This document shows positions 48,288-56,455 of a stretch of DNA of 64,000 nucleotides, in pieces. Position 1 is the first letter of the stretch, and the number at the start of each line of letters is the position of its first letter. The notes below the pieces were generated by a model. It did no database searches and was not told the origin of the DNA. It saw only the letters and a program-made list of their open reading frames with translations. Position numbers and translations under genes: made by a program. The DNA is from Phycisphaerales bacterium (lineage in GTDB: Bacteria > Planctomycetota > Phycisphaerae > UBA1845 > UTPLA1): contig JACKHI010000001.1 of the NCBI GenBank assembly GCA_020639075.1, positions 4,154,001-4,218,000 on the forward strand, written 5' to 3'.

Positions 48288-49330
48288 TGCAGCGTCGCCG
48301 GTTCGAACATGTTGCGTTGGTTGCGCATGATGAACTTCTCCGGATATCCCAATGTCGGACGGCTGATTCGATCCAGCCGTTCAAGATGTTCCGTATTGAA
48401 GCGCACGTCGCAGGCGGCTGTGTTGTCCGCCAGCTGTTTGACCGATTTCGGGCCGATGATGACGCTGCTGACGCCGTGGCGCTGAAGCACCCAAGCGATC
48501 GCGGCCGTCGCGACGCTTACGCCGAGGTCTTTCGCGACGTCTCTGCATGCGTCGGCGATGTCGAAGTTGCGTTCGTTCAGAAAGGCCTTGCGCCATTCAT
48601 TGTCCGGATCGACGGAGCCGAATCGGGATCCGTCGGGCGTCGTGCCGCTGCGTGAGTACTTTCCTGTCAGAATACCGCCGCCCAACGGGCTCCACGGGAG
48701 CAGACCGATCTTGTATCGATCGCAGACAGTCGTGATCGATCGTTCGATGTCGCGGCACACAAGGCTGTATTGCATCTGTGCCGTAATGAATGGCTCCCAG
48801 CCGTGGCGGATGCACAGTTGTCTCGCTTCGGCGATCTGCCAGGCGTCGAAGTTGGACAGGCCGACGTAGCGGACTTTGCCGGCGCGGATGAAGTCGTGGA
48901 GTGTGCTGAGCGTCTCTTCGATCGGCGTGTGCCGATCCCAGCAGTGCACCTGGTAGAGATCGATGTAGTCCGTCTCGAGTCGGCGCAGGCTGTCGTGCAG
49001 CGCCTGCGTCAAGTGCCGTCGCGACGAACCGAGTGCGTTGGTATGAGCGGGCGGTTCACCGAAGACGCGTACGACGGGGAAATGCCCCTTCGTCGCCAGG
49101 ATGACGCTCTCTCGACGGCCTTTGATGGCTTTGCCGCAGATTCGCTCACTCTCGCCGCCGCCGTAGACGTCGGCCGTATCGAGGAAGTTGCCCCCGCTAT
49201 CGAGGTAGGCATCGATGACGGTGCGACTCGCCTTCTCGTCGATTCCCCAATCCGGCATTCCGAAATTCATCGTGCCGAGGCAGAGATCCGAAACAAGCAG
49301 GCCCGTGTTTCCGAGTTTTCGAAGTTGCAT
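48284..49330 (-). CDS. Aldo/keto reductase
   Basis: The 348-residue TIM-barrel oxidoreductase has the AKR catalytic residues Asp and Tyr (FLDTADVYGGGESE), the Lys region (ILATKGHF) and the NADPH-binding motif near the C-terminus (ALQRHGVSSVIIGPKSVKQLADN, here WVLQRHGVSSVIIGPKSV). The start is supported by AGGA upstream. It acts on aldehydes or ketones with NADP(H). The zinc-ribbon gene follows with a 4-bp overlap. Confidence 0.92.
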   Translation of the reverse strand: MQLRKLGNTGLLVSDLCLGTMNFGMPDWGIDEKASRTVIDAYLDSGGNFLDTADVYGGGESERICGKAIKGRRESVILATKGHFPVVRVFGEPPAHTNALGSSRRHLTQALHDSLRRLETDYIDLYQVHCWDRHTPIEETLSTLHDFIRAGKVRYVGLSNFDAWQIAEARQLCIRHGWEPFITAQMQYSLVCRDIERSITTVCDRYKIGLLPWSPLGGGILTGKYSRSGTTPDGSRFGSVDPDNEWRKAFLNERNFDIADACRDVAKDLGVSVATAAIAWVLQRHGVSSVIIGPKSVKQLADNTAACDVRFNTEHLERLDRISRPTLGYPEKFIMRNQRNMFEPATLQ

Positions 49331-49643
49331 TCCTGCGATTCCTGATAAGACGCGATCAAATAACCGGCCCGCTGCGACGCAATCGGAGGCCGGAATGGCT
49401 TATCACTGAAACGTATCGCGCCGCGAATTCGTGTGCAAACGGTCGCTCGCGGAAGGGGAGTCATCCGTCCGCGCCCCGGAATGGCGGACATTGCCGCATG
49501 TCGATCGCCGATTCGCGACGGGTCCTGGCCGGATCCCGGAATCGAGGTTTCAGTCGATTATTCCGATTCCATCGTCTATGATTGGTGGGAAGCTCGCCCA
49601 CGAGGGGCGTTGATCAGACATTCACGCCCATTGGCCGGTGCAT
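49331..49643. other. Divergent intergenic region
   Basis: No gene or clear repeat was found. It lies between the start of the aldo/keto reductase (minus) and the start of the zinc-ribbon/FHA-like gene (plus), so it should hold two promoters, neither recognised with confidence. Confidence 0.5.
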
Positions 49644-50549
49644 ATGAAAACGGAAATCCAGTGCATTTGCGGGTATGGCACGACTGTCGATCCGGCGGCG
49701 GTGAAGTCAAGCGCCAAGTGCGAGCGCTGCGGCAAAACGCTGACATTCGCGACGACGGGCGACGACCGGGCCAATTGTTACTGGGTCATGATGGGGCAGC
49801 GCGGGGCAACGCCGACGCGAGCCGTGCCGATGTTGGATGACCGTCCCGTGGCAATCGGCAGCTGCGAAGCCTGCTGGCTCGTGATTTCGGGCGACGGCGT
49901 TCAGTCGATGAACACGGAGCTGCGGGTCGATGTCGATCGTCGCGTCCATGTGCGCCATATCGCCGAATCGGGTCGAACCTGGATCGATCGCGCCGCCGTG
50001 CATGAGGGCGTGCTGGAATTCGACAACGAACTGCGAATCGGCGAACACGTTTTTCGATTGTGCACGACGGCGACGCTTCAGCGCGTGGCCGCGGCGGACT
50101 CTGCGCCGGTTCTCATTGAAAGTGACGACGATTCGTCGGGCGCTTCGGGCGACGATTATTACGAGGAAGAAGACCGCGCGCCGCGCAGGCAGCGTCGCGG
50201 ATTTTTCGAGGACTGGTCCGCGGGCCATAAGCTCAAAGCGCTCGGGCTGTTGGCCGTGATTTCCATCGCTTTGGCCATCTCCGTGAAGATGGTGATGTAT
50301 CCGGCGAAGTCGGAGGAGATGCCGGCGGAGACGGTCTACACATGTCCGGTCGACGGCGAGACGTTTCGCGGAAACTGGGCCGATGGCATTCCCAAGTGTC
50401 CGAAGTGCGGTCAGCTCATTCTCGGCGCCATCGACTACGACGCGCCGCCCAAGGAAAAACCCCGGCCGCCACAGGCCGATGCAATCGTCAATGATGATGC
50501 GAGCGGCGCCGCCGCGAACTCGGGCTCGACGGACAAGGAGACGCCATGA
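49644..50549 (+). CDS. Zinc-ribbon, degenerate FHA-like membrane protein
   Basis: The 301-residue protein begins with a CxxC zinc ribbon (IQCICGYGTTV and KCERCGKTL). A domain follows (about 65-145) whose spacing resembles an FHA fold (VAIGSCEACWLVISGDGVQSM, then LRIGEHVFRLC), but it lacks a convincing phosphothreonine-binding Arg/Ser/His set. Then come an acidic linker, a membrane helix (about 205-225, LKALGLLAVISIALAISVKMVMY) and a second ribbon (YTCPVDGETF and PKCPKCGQLI). Its stop overlaps the start of the pseudopilin-like gene by 4 bp. Function is unknown. Confidence 0.65.
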   Translation: MKTEIQCICGYGTTVDPAAVKSSAKCERCGKTLTFATTGDDRANCYWVMMGQRGATPTRAVPMLDDRPVAIGSCEACWLVISGDGVQSMNTELRVDVDRRVHVRHIAESGRTWIDRAAVHEGVLEFDNELRIGEHVFRLCTTATLQRVAAADSAPVLIESDDDSSGASGDDYYEEEDRAPRRQRRGFFEDWSAGHKLKALGLLAVISIALAISVKMVMYPAKSEEMPAETVYTCPVDGETFRGNWADGIPKCPKCGQLILGAIDYDAPPKEKPRPPQADAIVNDDASGAAANSGSTDKETP

Positions 50550-51358
50550 TGCAAGTGCAGGCATATCGACGTGATTGGGTGCGCGCGGGATTCACATTGA
50601 TCGAGCTGTTGACGGTGATGGCGATCATCTCGATCCTCGTCGCGATTCTGATGCCGGCGCTGTCGGGCGCGCGGCGGGAATCGCGGGCGACGAAGTGTCT
50701 GGCGAACGTTCGCGAGATCGGCAACGCTACCTTGATGTACGCCAGGCGCAACGACGATCGCTTCCCGGTTGCGGGCGACTGTTCGAATCCCGGCGGCTGC
50801 AAGTTCTGGAACGGTCATCAATACGTTGGCTGGAACGGTACGAAACAGAAGCCGAACGGTGAATACTGGTATCGCCCCGTCAACGTCGATCTGGGTTACG
50901 AGCCGTCGCCGGCGAACCCGAAAGGCGGAGAGATCGCCCAGTGCCCGAGCGACGTCGGCGTCATCGGCGAGACGGGCGTCAACAAGCCGCTATTTGACGT
51001 GCTCGGTTCGAGCTACATCGTCAATCCGATTCTCACGCAAGGACAGTACGATATCTGGCGGTATCGCGACAACGACATCGGGGAGTCGGACATTCTTCAG
51101 CCGTCTCGCAAGGTGCTCGTCGCGGATCATGTCGGATTCGGTATGACGTTTGACGCATCGTGGACGGGGATCAACCCGGGCTGGCATGATGCGACGCGAC
51201 CTTCTGCGGTTTTCGGCTTCGTCGACAGCCACGCCGAGTACATCAAGGGCAAGTGCCGCGTTTTTGAATGGCAATGGTATCCGGAGGCGAGCGGACCGGC
51301 GTTTGTTCAGCAACTCGCGGATAAAGTGACTTGGAATACGTATCCCGAATGCAATTGA
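50546..51358 (+). CDS. Prepilin-type (pseudopilin-like) secreted protein
   Basis: The 270-residue product has the prepilin segment RAGFTLIELLTVMAIISILVAILMPALSGARRE, with Glu at the fifth mature position, and the late motif FGFVDSHAEYIKG. AAGGAG lies 5 nt upstream. It overlaps the FHA-like gene by 4 bp. It is a distant paralogue of the protein at 45384-46061. Such proteins are abundant in Planctomycetota and may be exported through a type II-like system or pseudopilus. Confidence 0.85.
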   Translation: MMQVQAYRRDWVRAGFTLIELLTVMAIISILVAILMPALSGARRESRATKCLANVREIGNATLMYARRNDDRFPVAGDCSNPGGCKFWNGHQYVGWNGTKQKPNGEYWYRPVNVDLGYEPSPANPKGGEIAQCPSDVGVIGETGVNKPLFDVLGSSYIVNPILTQGQYDIWRYRDNDIGESDILQPSRKVLVADHVGFGMTFDASWTGINPGWHDATRPSAVFGFVDSHAEYIKGKCRVFEWQWYPEASGPAFVQQLADKVTWNTYPECN

Positions 51359-51377
51359 CGTCGTGCGTCGATGTTCG

Positions 51378-51803
51378 TCAGGCGTCTTGTTGCGGCCGTA
51401 GGATCCAGGCGGATTCGTGTCGAGCGAAGCCGACATTCGGGTAATAGTCCACGGCCTGCGGGGCCGCCAGCAGAACGATCATGCACTTCGGCTCGAGGGC
51501 GGCGCGCGTTTCTTCGATCAGCATTCTGCCGATGCCTCGTCGTTGATAGTCCAGATCGACGGCAAGATCCGATAGGTAGGCGACGTAGCTGAAATCGGTC
51601 ATGGTTCGCGCGATGCCGACGAGTTTGGCTGCGTCCCATGCCGTGATGCAGAGATTCGCTTCGTCGCGCATGCGTCGCATGCGATCGCGTTCGCCGACGG
51701 GCCTGCGATCCCCGAGGGTCGACGATCGGTATAGATCGATCATGGCATCGAGATCCAGCGGTGCGTTGACGCGGTACTCAATATTCAGCGCCGAGTTCAT
51801 CAT
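51378..51803 (-). CDS. GNAT-family N-acetyltransferase
   Basis: The 141-residue protein has the GNAT motif A (LSDLAVDLDYQRRGIGRMLIEE), with the pyrophosphate-binding loop RRGIG, and the C-terminal YYPNVGFARHE. Its substrate is unknown. It is 27 bp upstream in position from, and on the same strand as, the deformylase gene. Confidence 0.88.
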   Translation of the reverse strand: MMNSALNIEYRVNAPLDLDAMIDLYRSSTLGDRRPVGERDRMRRMRDEANLCITAWDAAKLVGIARTMTDFSYVAYLSDLAVDLDYQRRGIGRMLIEETRAALEPKCMIVLLAAPQAVDYYPNVGFARHESAWILRPQQDA

Positions 51804-51830
51804 GAGCTCCGACCCGAAGCGGCGATCGAA

Positions 51831-52364
51831 TTATCCTCTGAATCGTGATTCCAGACGCTTGAGGGCCCGACGGTTGGCGACTTGGTCGGCGGGCGACATT
51901 CGATCCACGATCAGACGACCCTGCAGATGATCGCATTCGTGTTGCCAGCATCGCGCGATCAGGTCGGACGCTGTGTACGCGATCGGGTTGCCGTCGAGAT
52001 CGAGGGCGTCGATTCGGCAGCTGACGGCCCGCCGAATCGTCACATTCACATCGGGGATCGACAGGCAGCCTTCCTCTGCGGCTTCCATTGGGCCGTCGAG
52101 GTCCGCTAACGTGGGGTTGACGAACGCCATCCATTCGTCGGGTTTGCCGATGACGCCGCAGACGAACATCTGACTGAGAATGCCGACTTGTGGTGCGGCG
52201 AGGCCGATGCCCTCGGCCTGATTCATCAACTCGACCATTCGCGTGGCGAGTGCCCGGAGATTGTCGTCGAATACCGTGACAGGATCGCAGGCCTTGCGCA
52301 ATCGCGGATCCGGGTATTTGATGATCGTCAGCGTGTCGAGTTCGAGATCGCTCAAGCGAATCAC
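51831..52364 (-). CDS. def: Peptide deformylase
   Basis: The 177-residue enzyme has all three family motifs: GIGLAAPQVG, EEGCLSIP and QHECDHLQG, giving the metal ligands Cys and two His with catalytic Glu. It removes the formyl group from nascent N-terminal methionine. It is of the usual length. A gene for methionyl-tRNA formyltransferase, a frequent neighbour, is not seen. Confidence 0.94.
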   Translation of the reverse strand: MIRLSDLELDTLTIIKYPDPRLRKACDPVTVFDDNLRALATRMVELMNQAEGIGLAAPQVGILSQMFVCGVIGKPDEWMAFVNPTLADLDGPMEAAEEGCLSIPDVNVTIRRAVSCRIDALDLDGNPIAYTASDLIARCWQHECDHLQGRLIVDRMSPADQVANRRALKRLESRFRG

Positions 52365-52456
52365 TCCTGTGAATCCGTCGTTCCTGCTACAATAATAGCT
52401 TGACGGGAGGCGCGTGAAAACCGAAGTCGAGCCGCAACCGGACGATCGGGCCGTTC

Positions 52457-53995
52457 ATGTCGATTCACAAGCCTCACGGCGCCGACGCTGACGCTACAGA
52501 GAGAATTTGCCGCATGACTGACGCAATTCAGGGAATCACGGAGGGCGATCCCGCCGGCGGCCGACTTGTCGGATCGGCCAAGGGCATCGAGACCGCCCGC
52601 AAGCTGTTCGCACATGCCAAGAAGGCGGAAGACACGCGCAACTACGACTATGCGATTGAGTTGTACGTTCAGGGGCTCGCCCATTGGCCGGATGCAATTG
52701 ACGAGGGGCTGAAAAAGCTACGGGTCGTGGCCACGGCCCGGAAAATGGCCGGCGGCAAGTCGTCGGGCTTCATGGTTCGACGGAAATTTCCGACGAACGG
52801 CAAGGATGCAGGGACGAACCTCAACAACGGTCTTCGCCTTTTCGGGTTCGATCCGGCGGATCTCGGCGCGATTGAGCAGTTGCTTGATCTGGGGCTCAAG
52901 GCGAAATGCGATCGCATCGGCCAGTGGATCTGCCCGATTCTCACGGAAGCGCTGTCGCGCGCGAAGAAACTCTCCTCCAGCCATTACGAGACGATCTGCA
53001 ACCGAATGCTGGACATGGGGCGCATGGCGCGGGATTTCGGCAATCACGACGGATCGATGGAGATATTCCGGGCGAATGTCGCTTCGGCGCAGATCTGGCG
53101 GCGGCATCATCCCGACTCGAGCGAAGCGCATCGTGCCGAGAGTTCCGCGTCCGGCGAATTGACGATCGTCAAAGGGAACTTCGACACGGCGGAGAAGTTC
53201 ACGGACTCTCTCAATGATCCGGGTAAACAGCGCGACATTCATGACTCGCAGAAATCCGTGACGCCGATCGATCGGCACCAACAACTGATCGAACTGGCAC
53301 GGCGCGACTGGGCGGAGAATCCGACGATCGCGAACAAGCTGATCAAGCTCGTCGAACTCCTGACGCGATCCGGCGACGATGCCCGCGAGAAGGAGGCGAT
53401 CAAGCTTCTCGACGACGAATATGCGTCCTCGAACAACTACGTGTACCGCCGTACGGCGGATGATCTGCGCGTGCGGCGAATGCGCCGGGATCGCGCCGTC
53501 GTCGAGCGCGATCTGAAGAAGAGCCCGAACGACGAGGAGCTCAAGGAGCAGCTCCTCGCCCACGATCGGAAACTGATCGACGTGGAGACGCGTGTCTATC
53601 GGGATCGACTCGTGCACTACCCGACGGATCTGAAGCTGAAATTCGAACTGGCGGTCCGGCTGTTTCGGGCGGCGCAATACGACGAGGCGATTCCGCTTCT
53701 TCAGCAGGCCCGATCGGACGGTCGCGTCCGGTCCCATGCTCGCCTCTTCCTCGGCCGATGTTTCTTCCAGAAGCGTTTTTTCGACCAGGCCGTGGACGTC
53801 CTCCGTCAGGCGGCTGAAGAGGCGCCGAGCCGGACGGACCCGCTGTATCTCGACATAAGTTACTGGCTGGCAAGGGGTTTGGAGTCTTCGAACGCGGCGG
53901 ATGAGGCCAAAAAAGTGTACGGCGAGATCATCCAGGTCGATTACAACTTCCGCGACGCCCGGCAGCGGCTGGAGCGCCTTGTCGAATCGGATTGA
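52457..53995 (+). CDS. TPR-repeat protein of unknown function
   Basis: The 512-residue soluble protein has TPR motifs near residues 50-80 (HAKKAEDTRNYDYAIELYVQGLAHWP) and 400-490 (FELAVRLFRAAQYDEAIPLLQQAR, LGRCFFQKRFFDQAVDVLRQAAEEAP and LESSNAADEAKKVYGEII). The middle is charged and helical. No signal peptide or catalytic motif is seen. The ATG at 52514 is a plausible alternative start, as neither start has a strong ribosome-binding site. It precedes rpsT. Confidence 0.8.
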   Translation: MSIHKPHGADADATERICRMTDAIQGITEGDPAGGRLVGSAKGIETARKLFAHAKKAEDTRNYDYAIELYVQGLAHWPDAIDEGLKKLRVVATARKMAGGKSSGFMVRRKFPTNGKDAGTNLNNGLRLFGFDPADLGAIEQLLDLGLKAKCDRIGQWICPILTEALSRAKKLSSSHYETICNRMLDMGRMARDFGNHDGSMEIFRANVASAQIWRRHHPDSSEAHRAESSASGELTIVKGNFDTAEKFTDSLNDPGKQRDIHDSQKSVTPIDRHQQLIELARRDWAENPTIANKLIKLVELLTRSGDDAREKEAIKLLDDEYASSNNYVYRRTADDLRVRRMRRDRAVVERDLKKSPNDEELKEQLLAHDRKLIDVETRVYRDRLVHYPTDLKLKFELAVRLFRAAQYDEAIPLLQQARSDGRVRSHARLFLGRCFFQKRFFDQAVDVLRQAAEEAPSRTDPLYLDISYWLARGLESSNAADEAKKVYGEIIQVDYNFRDARQRLERLVESD

Positions 53996-54118
53996 TCCTG
54001 TTCTAATACGGGGCTTGCCGTCGGAAGGGTGCGGGCACGCCCCGTTCCGCGGCCTTCGTTTCGGATTGAATGGACCAGATGATGGTTCCGTGGCGGAACC
54101 AGTGGAGCTTGATTGCCC

Positions 54119-54385
54119 GTGGCACGATCTCTTTCTTCTCAGAAGCGGCTTAGACAGAGCAAGGTGCGAGAGATTCGCAACCGCATGAAAAAGAGCCAGG
54201 TCAAGACGGCGATTCGCCGAGTGACCGACGCCGTGCACGACAAGAAGGTCGAGAATGCCGAGCAGGCGCTGCGATTCGCCTGCAAGCTGCTCGATCGCAG
54301 CGGCCACAGCATCCTGCATCCGAACATGGTCGCGCGGAAGAAGAGCCAGTTGACCCGCATGGTCGCCGGTCTGAAGTCTGCGTAA
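54119..54385 (+). CDS. rpsT: 30S ribosomal protein S20
   Basis: The 88-residue basic helical protein begins ARSLSSQKRLRQSKVREIRNRMKKSQVKTAIRRV and ends HPNMVARKKSQLTRMV, matching S20. The GTG at 54119 fits the usual family start; a TTG at 54113 is closer to GGAG but lacks family support. S20 binds 16S rRNA and helps small-subunit assembly. A strong terminator follows. Confidence 0.94.
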   Translation: MARSLSSQKRLRQSKVREIRNRMKKSQVKTAIRRVTDAVHDKKVENAEQALRFACKLLDRSGHSILHPNMVARKKSQLTRMVAGLKSA

Positions 54386-54438
54386 TTCGGCCTCGCCGTC
54401 CCCTTTGAAAGGCGGACGCGAATTGAACAGTGTTATCC

Positions 54439-54468
54439 AACCCGGTCGCCCGCGCGGCCGGGTTTTTT
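54439..54468 (+). terminator. Intrinsic terminator after rpsT
   Basis: AACCCGGTCGC and GCGGCCGGGTT form a GC-rich stem (imperfect by one base) followed by a run of six T, the classic rho-independent layout. It lies 54 bp after the rpsT stop. Confidence 0.85.
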
Positions 54469-54545
54469 CATGCCCGCTGTGCGACTGCTGATCGCGGCGT
54501 GCGAGTGCGGGCGATCGATTGCTTCAAGGCCTTCATGTGTTCCCG

Positions 54546-55127
54546 ATGGATGATTCGACGCCATCCCGCCGATTCGTGTCTCGTGCCGGCGAGAAACTCC
54601 GGCACGCGCTGGACGCGTTTGATATCGATCCGACGGGATTCGTCTGCGCGGATCTCGGCAGCAACGTCGGCGGTTTCGTGGATTGCCTTCTGCAGGCGGG
54701 GGCGAAAAAGGTCTTTGCAGTCGAACGCGGTTACGGCGTCGTTGATTATTCGCTGCGGAACGATTCGCGCGTTGTCGTGAAGGAACGAACGGATGCGCGG
54801 CTGGTGCGTTTGCCGGAGCTCTGCGATCTCGTGACGATCGACGCGGGCTGGACGCGACAATCAGAAATCCTGCCTGCGGCGGCGCGCTTGCTGAAACCGG
54901 GCGGTCGGATCGTTTCGCTGATCAAGCCGCATTACGAAGCGCCGGCTGATGTTCTGAATGACGGCGTTGTCGATGCGTCGGCGCTGGACGGCGTGTTGGC
55001 GCACGTGCGCGAGGCGATCGCGGGATTGACGCCGGCGTTGCGGATCGTCGCCGAGACAGAGAGCCCGATTCTGGGGCAGGGGGGGAACCGGGAGTTTCTG
55101 TGGTTGTTGGATCGGGTCGGTGGGTAG
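54546..55127 (+). CDS. TlyA-like rRNA 2'-O-methyltransferase without S4 domain
   Basis: The 193-residue protein matches the FtsJ/TlyA catalytic domain: FVSRAGEKLRHALDAFDID, SAM-binding CADLGSNVGGFVDCLLQ, and VFAVERGYGVVDYSLRND. The N-terminal S4 RNA-binding domain that precedes this part in TlyA (about 60 residues) is missing; only a dozen residues remain. It may act on other RNA or be a short form. The ATG at 54546 is used; a TTG at 54519 would add nine residues. It is followed by repeats. Confidence 0.85.
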   Translation: MDDSTPSRRFVSRAGEKLRHALDAFDIDPTGFVCADLGSNVGGFVDCLLQAGAKKVFAVERGYGVVDYSLRNDSRVVVKERTDARLVRLPELCDLVTIDAGWTRQSEILPAAARLLKPGGRIVSLIKPHYEAPADVLNDGVVDASALDGVLAHVREAIAGLTPALRIVAETESPILGQGGNREFLWLLDRVGG

Positions 55128-55214
55128 AGTGATTCGAGGCCGAGGCGTTGCGGTGGAGATCTCAGATTTGCAATTTGAGATTTGAGAGGGGATGCGTCAC
55201 TGAGATGAAGGGAA

Positions 55215-55303
55215 GAAAAACGCCGCGATGCTGAGGGTTCAGCGTCGCGGCGTTTTGGTGAGTCTTCTCGTGTTCGGCACTGCTCACAGAGCAGTGGCAC
55301 CCA
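55215..55303. repeat. Hairpin-containing direct repeat, copy 1 (3' side of the SUKH gene)
   Basis: AAACGCCGCGATGCTGA pairs with TCAGCGTCGCGGCGTTT around a short loop, then TGGTGAGTCTTCTCGTGTTC leads into GGCACTG and a copy of AGCAGTGGCACCC. The same order occurs at 56256-56340 with few changes. On the minus strand it may end transcription of the SUKH gene, whose coding region stops at 55317. Confidence 0.75.
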
Positions 55304-55316
55304 GCACAAAGTGCAA

Positions 55317-56054
55317 TCAGGGATCTCTTGACATTCGGGCGCGCAGTGTTTGAAGCATGGATTCGCCGATCGAATTGTGGGACCAGAAGGAGCGACCGAG
55401 ATTGTCGACATGCCAAAGCTTCTGCGCCAATCGCGAAACTGCGTCCTCACTATCGCCGGCAAGACACCAGTCCGCCTGATCTTCGCTTGCCCAGATCAGA
55501 ATACGCTGATCAGCGGAATAGAATCGATATTGAGTATGGCCCGGCCATCCATTCGTCTGCAGCTCGGCCTTGAATTCGTTGTGAAGAACTGCGATCGCCT
55601 CTTCCGAGAGTGGAGCATTCTGCGCCTGAATCATGCAGTTGTTCAGTACAAGTCCCCAATCCCATACGCAGGCGTTGACGAATTCAGAGAAAGTCGTATT
55701 GCATCGCCGGTTGGGCTGAAATGTCTCGTCGTCGGCAATGACGACAGGAGGATCGTCAGTGCCGTCGAGGTCCACCGCCCAGAAACACATGCCCTGGCTC
55801 TCGTACCGAAATTTGAGGTAGCGACCGCCGATTAGCCCGTCATCTCTCATGTTGGAGAGACTGACCGACGGATCGGTATTGCTGTAACGATAGAGCCTGT
55901 CGCATGCGTCTTCGAGCGAATACCACTCTCGGAGCGACGCAGGGAGGGCGAGGCCGATGCGTTGCTCGACGGCTGCGAGCGCGTCGAGACTGCTGGGGTC
56001 GATGTTGGGATTCGTGCCGATCAGCCGGAATGTCTTTTCGTGAAATCGCAACAT
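55317..56054 (-). CDS. SUKH (SMI1/KNR4)-family protein
   Basis: The 245-residue protein has the SMI1/KNR4 opening (VEQRIGLALPASLREWYSLEDACDRL) and the following beta pattern (YLKFRYESQGMCFWAVDLDG and TTFSEFVNACVWDWGL). SUKH proteins are often immunity proteins to polymorphic toxins and also occur alone. No toxin gene is adjacent. The start at 56054 fits the family; a longer frame to 56129 adds 25 residues. The gene is enclosed by two direct repeats (55215 and 56256), which suggests insertion of a cassette. Confidence 0.7.
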   Translation of the reverse strand: MLRFHEKTFRLIGTNPNIDPSSLDALAAVEQRIGLALPASLREWYSLEDACDRLYRYSNTDPSVSLSNMRDDGLIGGRYLKFRYESQGMCFWAVDLDGTDDPPVVIADDETFQPNRRCNTTFSEFVNACVWDWGLVLNNCMIQAQNAPLSEEAIAVLHNEFKAELQTNGWPGHTQYRFYSADQRILIWASEDQADWCLAGDSEDAVSRLAQKLWHVDNLGRSFWSHNSIGESMLQTLRARMSRDP

Positions 56055-56255
56055 GGTGATTGTCCAAGCCGACGATATTGGATTTTCTCTCACTGCTGAT
56101 TGCGCGTCAATAACCGGGTGCGACTGCATCGCTCAGTGCGTACATTCGATACGCCGGCCTGCTTTCTGACGGGCGCAGTTCGGACTATGTGGGGTTCTCC
56201 ACCAATCGTCTGGCGCGCGTGTTTGAGCGGGATCGCGTGCGTGCAATGAGTCAAG
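56055..56255. other. Spacer upstream of the SUKH gene
   Basis: No gene is supported. It is the upstream side of the minus-strand SUKH gene, so its promoter is expected here. No clear -10/-35 pair was recognised. Confidence 0.5.
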
Positions 56256-56340
56256 GAAAACGCCGCGGCGCTGAGGTTCAGCGTCGCGGCGTTTTGGTGA
56301 GTCTTCTCGTGTTCGGCACTGTTTGAGAGCAGTGGCACCC
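56256..56340. repeat. Hairpin-containing direct repeat, copy 2 (5' side of the SUKH gene)
   Basis: The unit AAAACGCCGCGGCGCTGAGG then CAGCGTCGCGGCGTTTTGG reproduces copy 1 (55215) with substitutions and a one-base difference. It is followed by TGAGTCTTCTCGTGTTC, GGCACTG and AGCAGTGGCACCC as in copy 1. The two copies lie in the same orientation about 1.04 kb apart. Confidence 0.75.
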
Positions 56341-56423
56341 GGTTCTGTCGGTCGCGCGTGCGGCATGCCGACCTTGGGGGTCGGCATGGCACCCGGCACG
56401 CTGCAGTGACATGCTGGTGTCGA

Positions 56424-56450
56424 CACTGGGTGGCGAGCACCCAGTGGCAC
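56424..56450. repeat. Palindrome of the CACTGGGTG family
   Basis: CACTGGGTG, centre GCGAG, CACCCAGTG, then GCAC: this is the same unit as at 40563 and 40602. It lies 6 bp beyond the stop codon of the S41 peptidase (on the minus strand), so it could form a 3'-end stem-loop in its transcript. Confidence 0.7.
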
Positions 56451-56455
56451 GGTTA

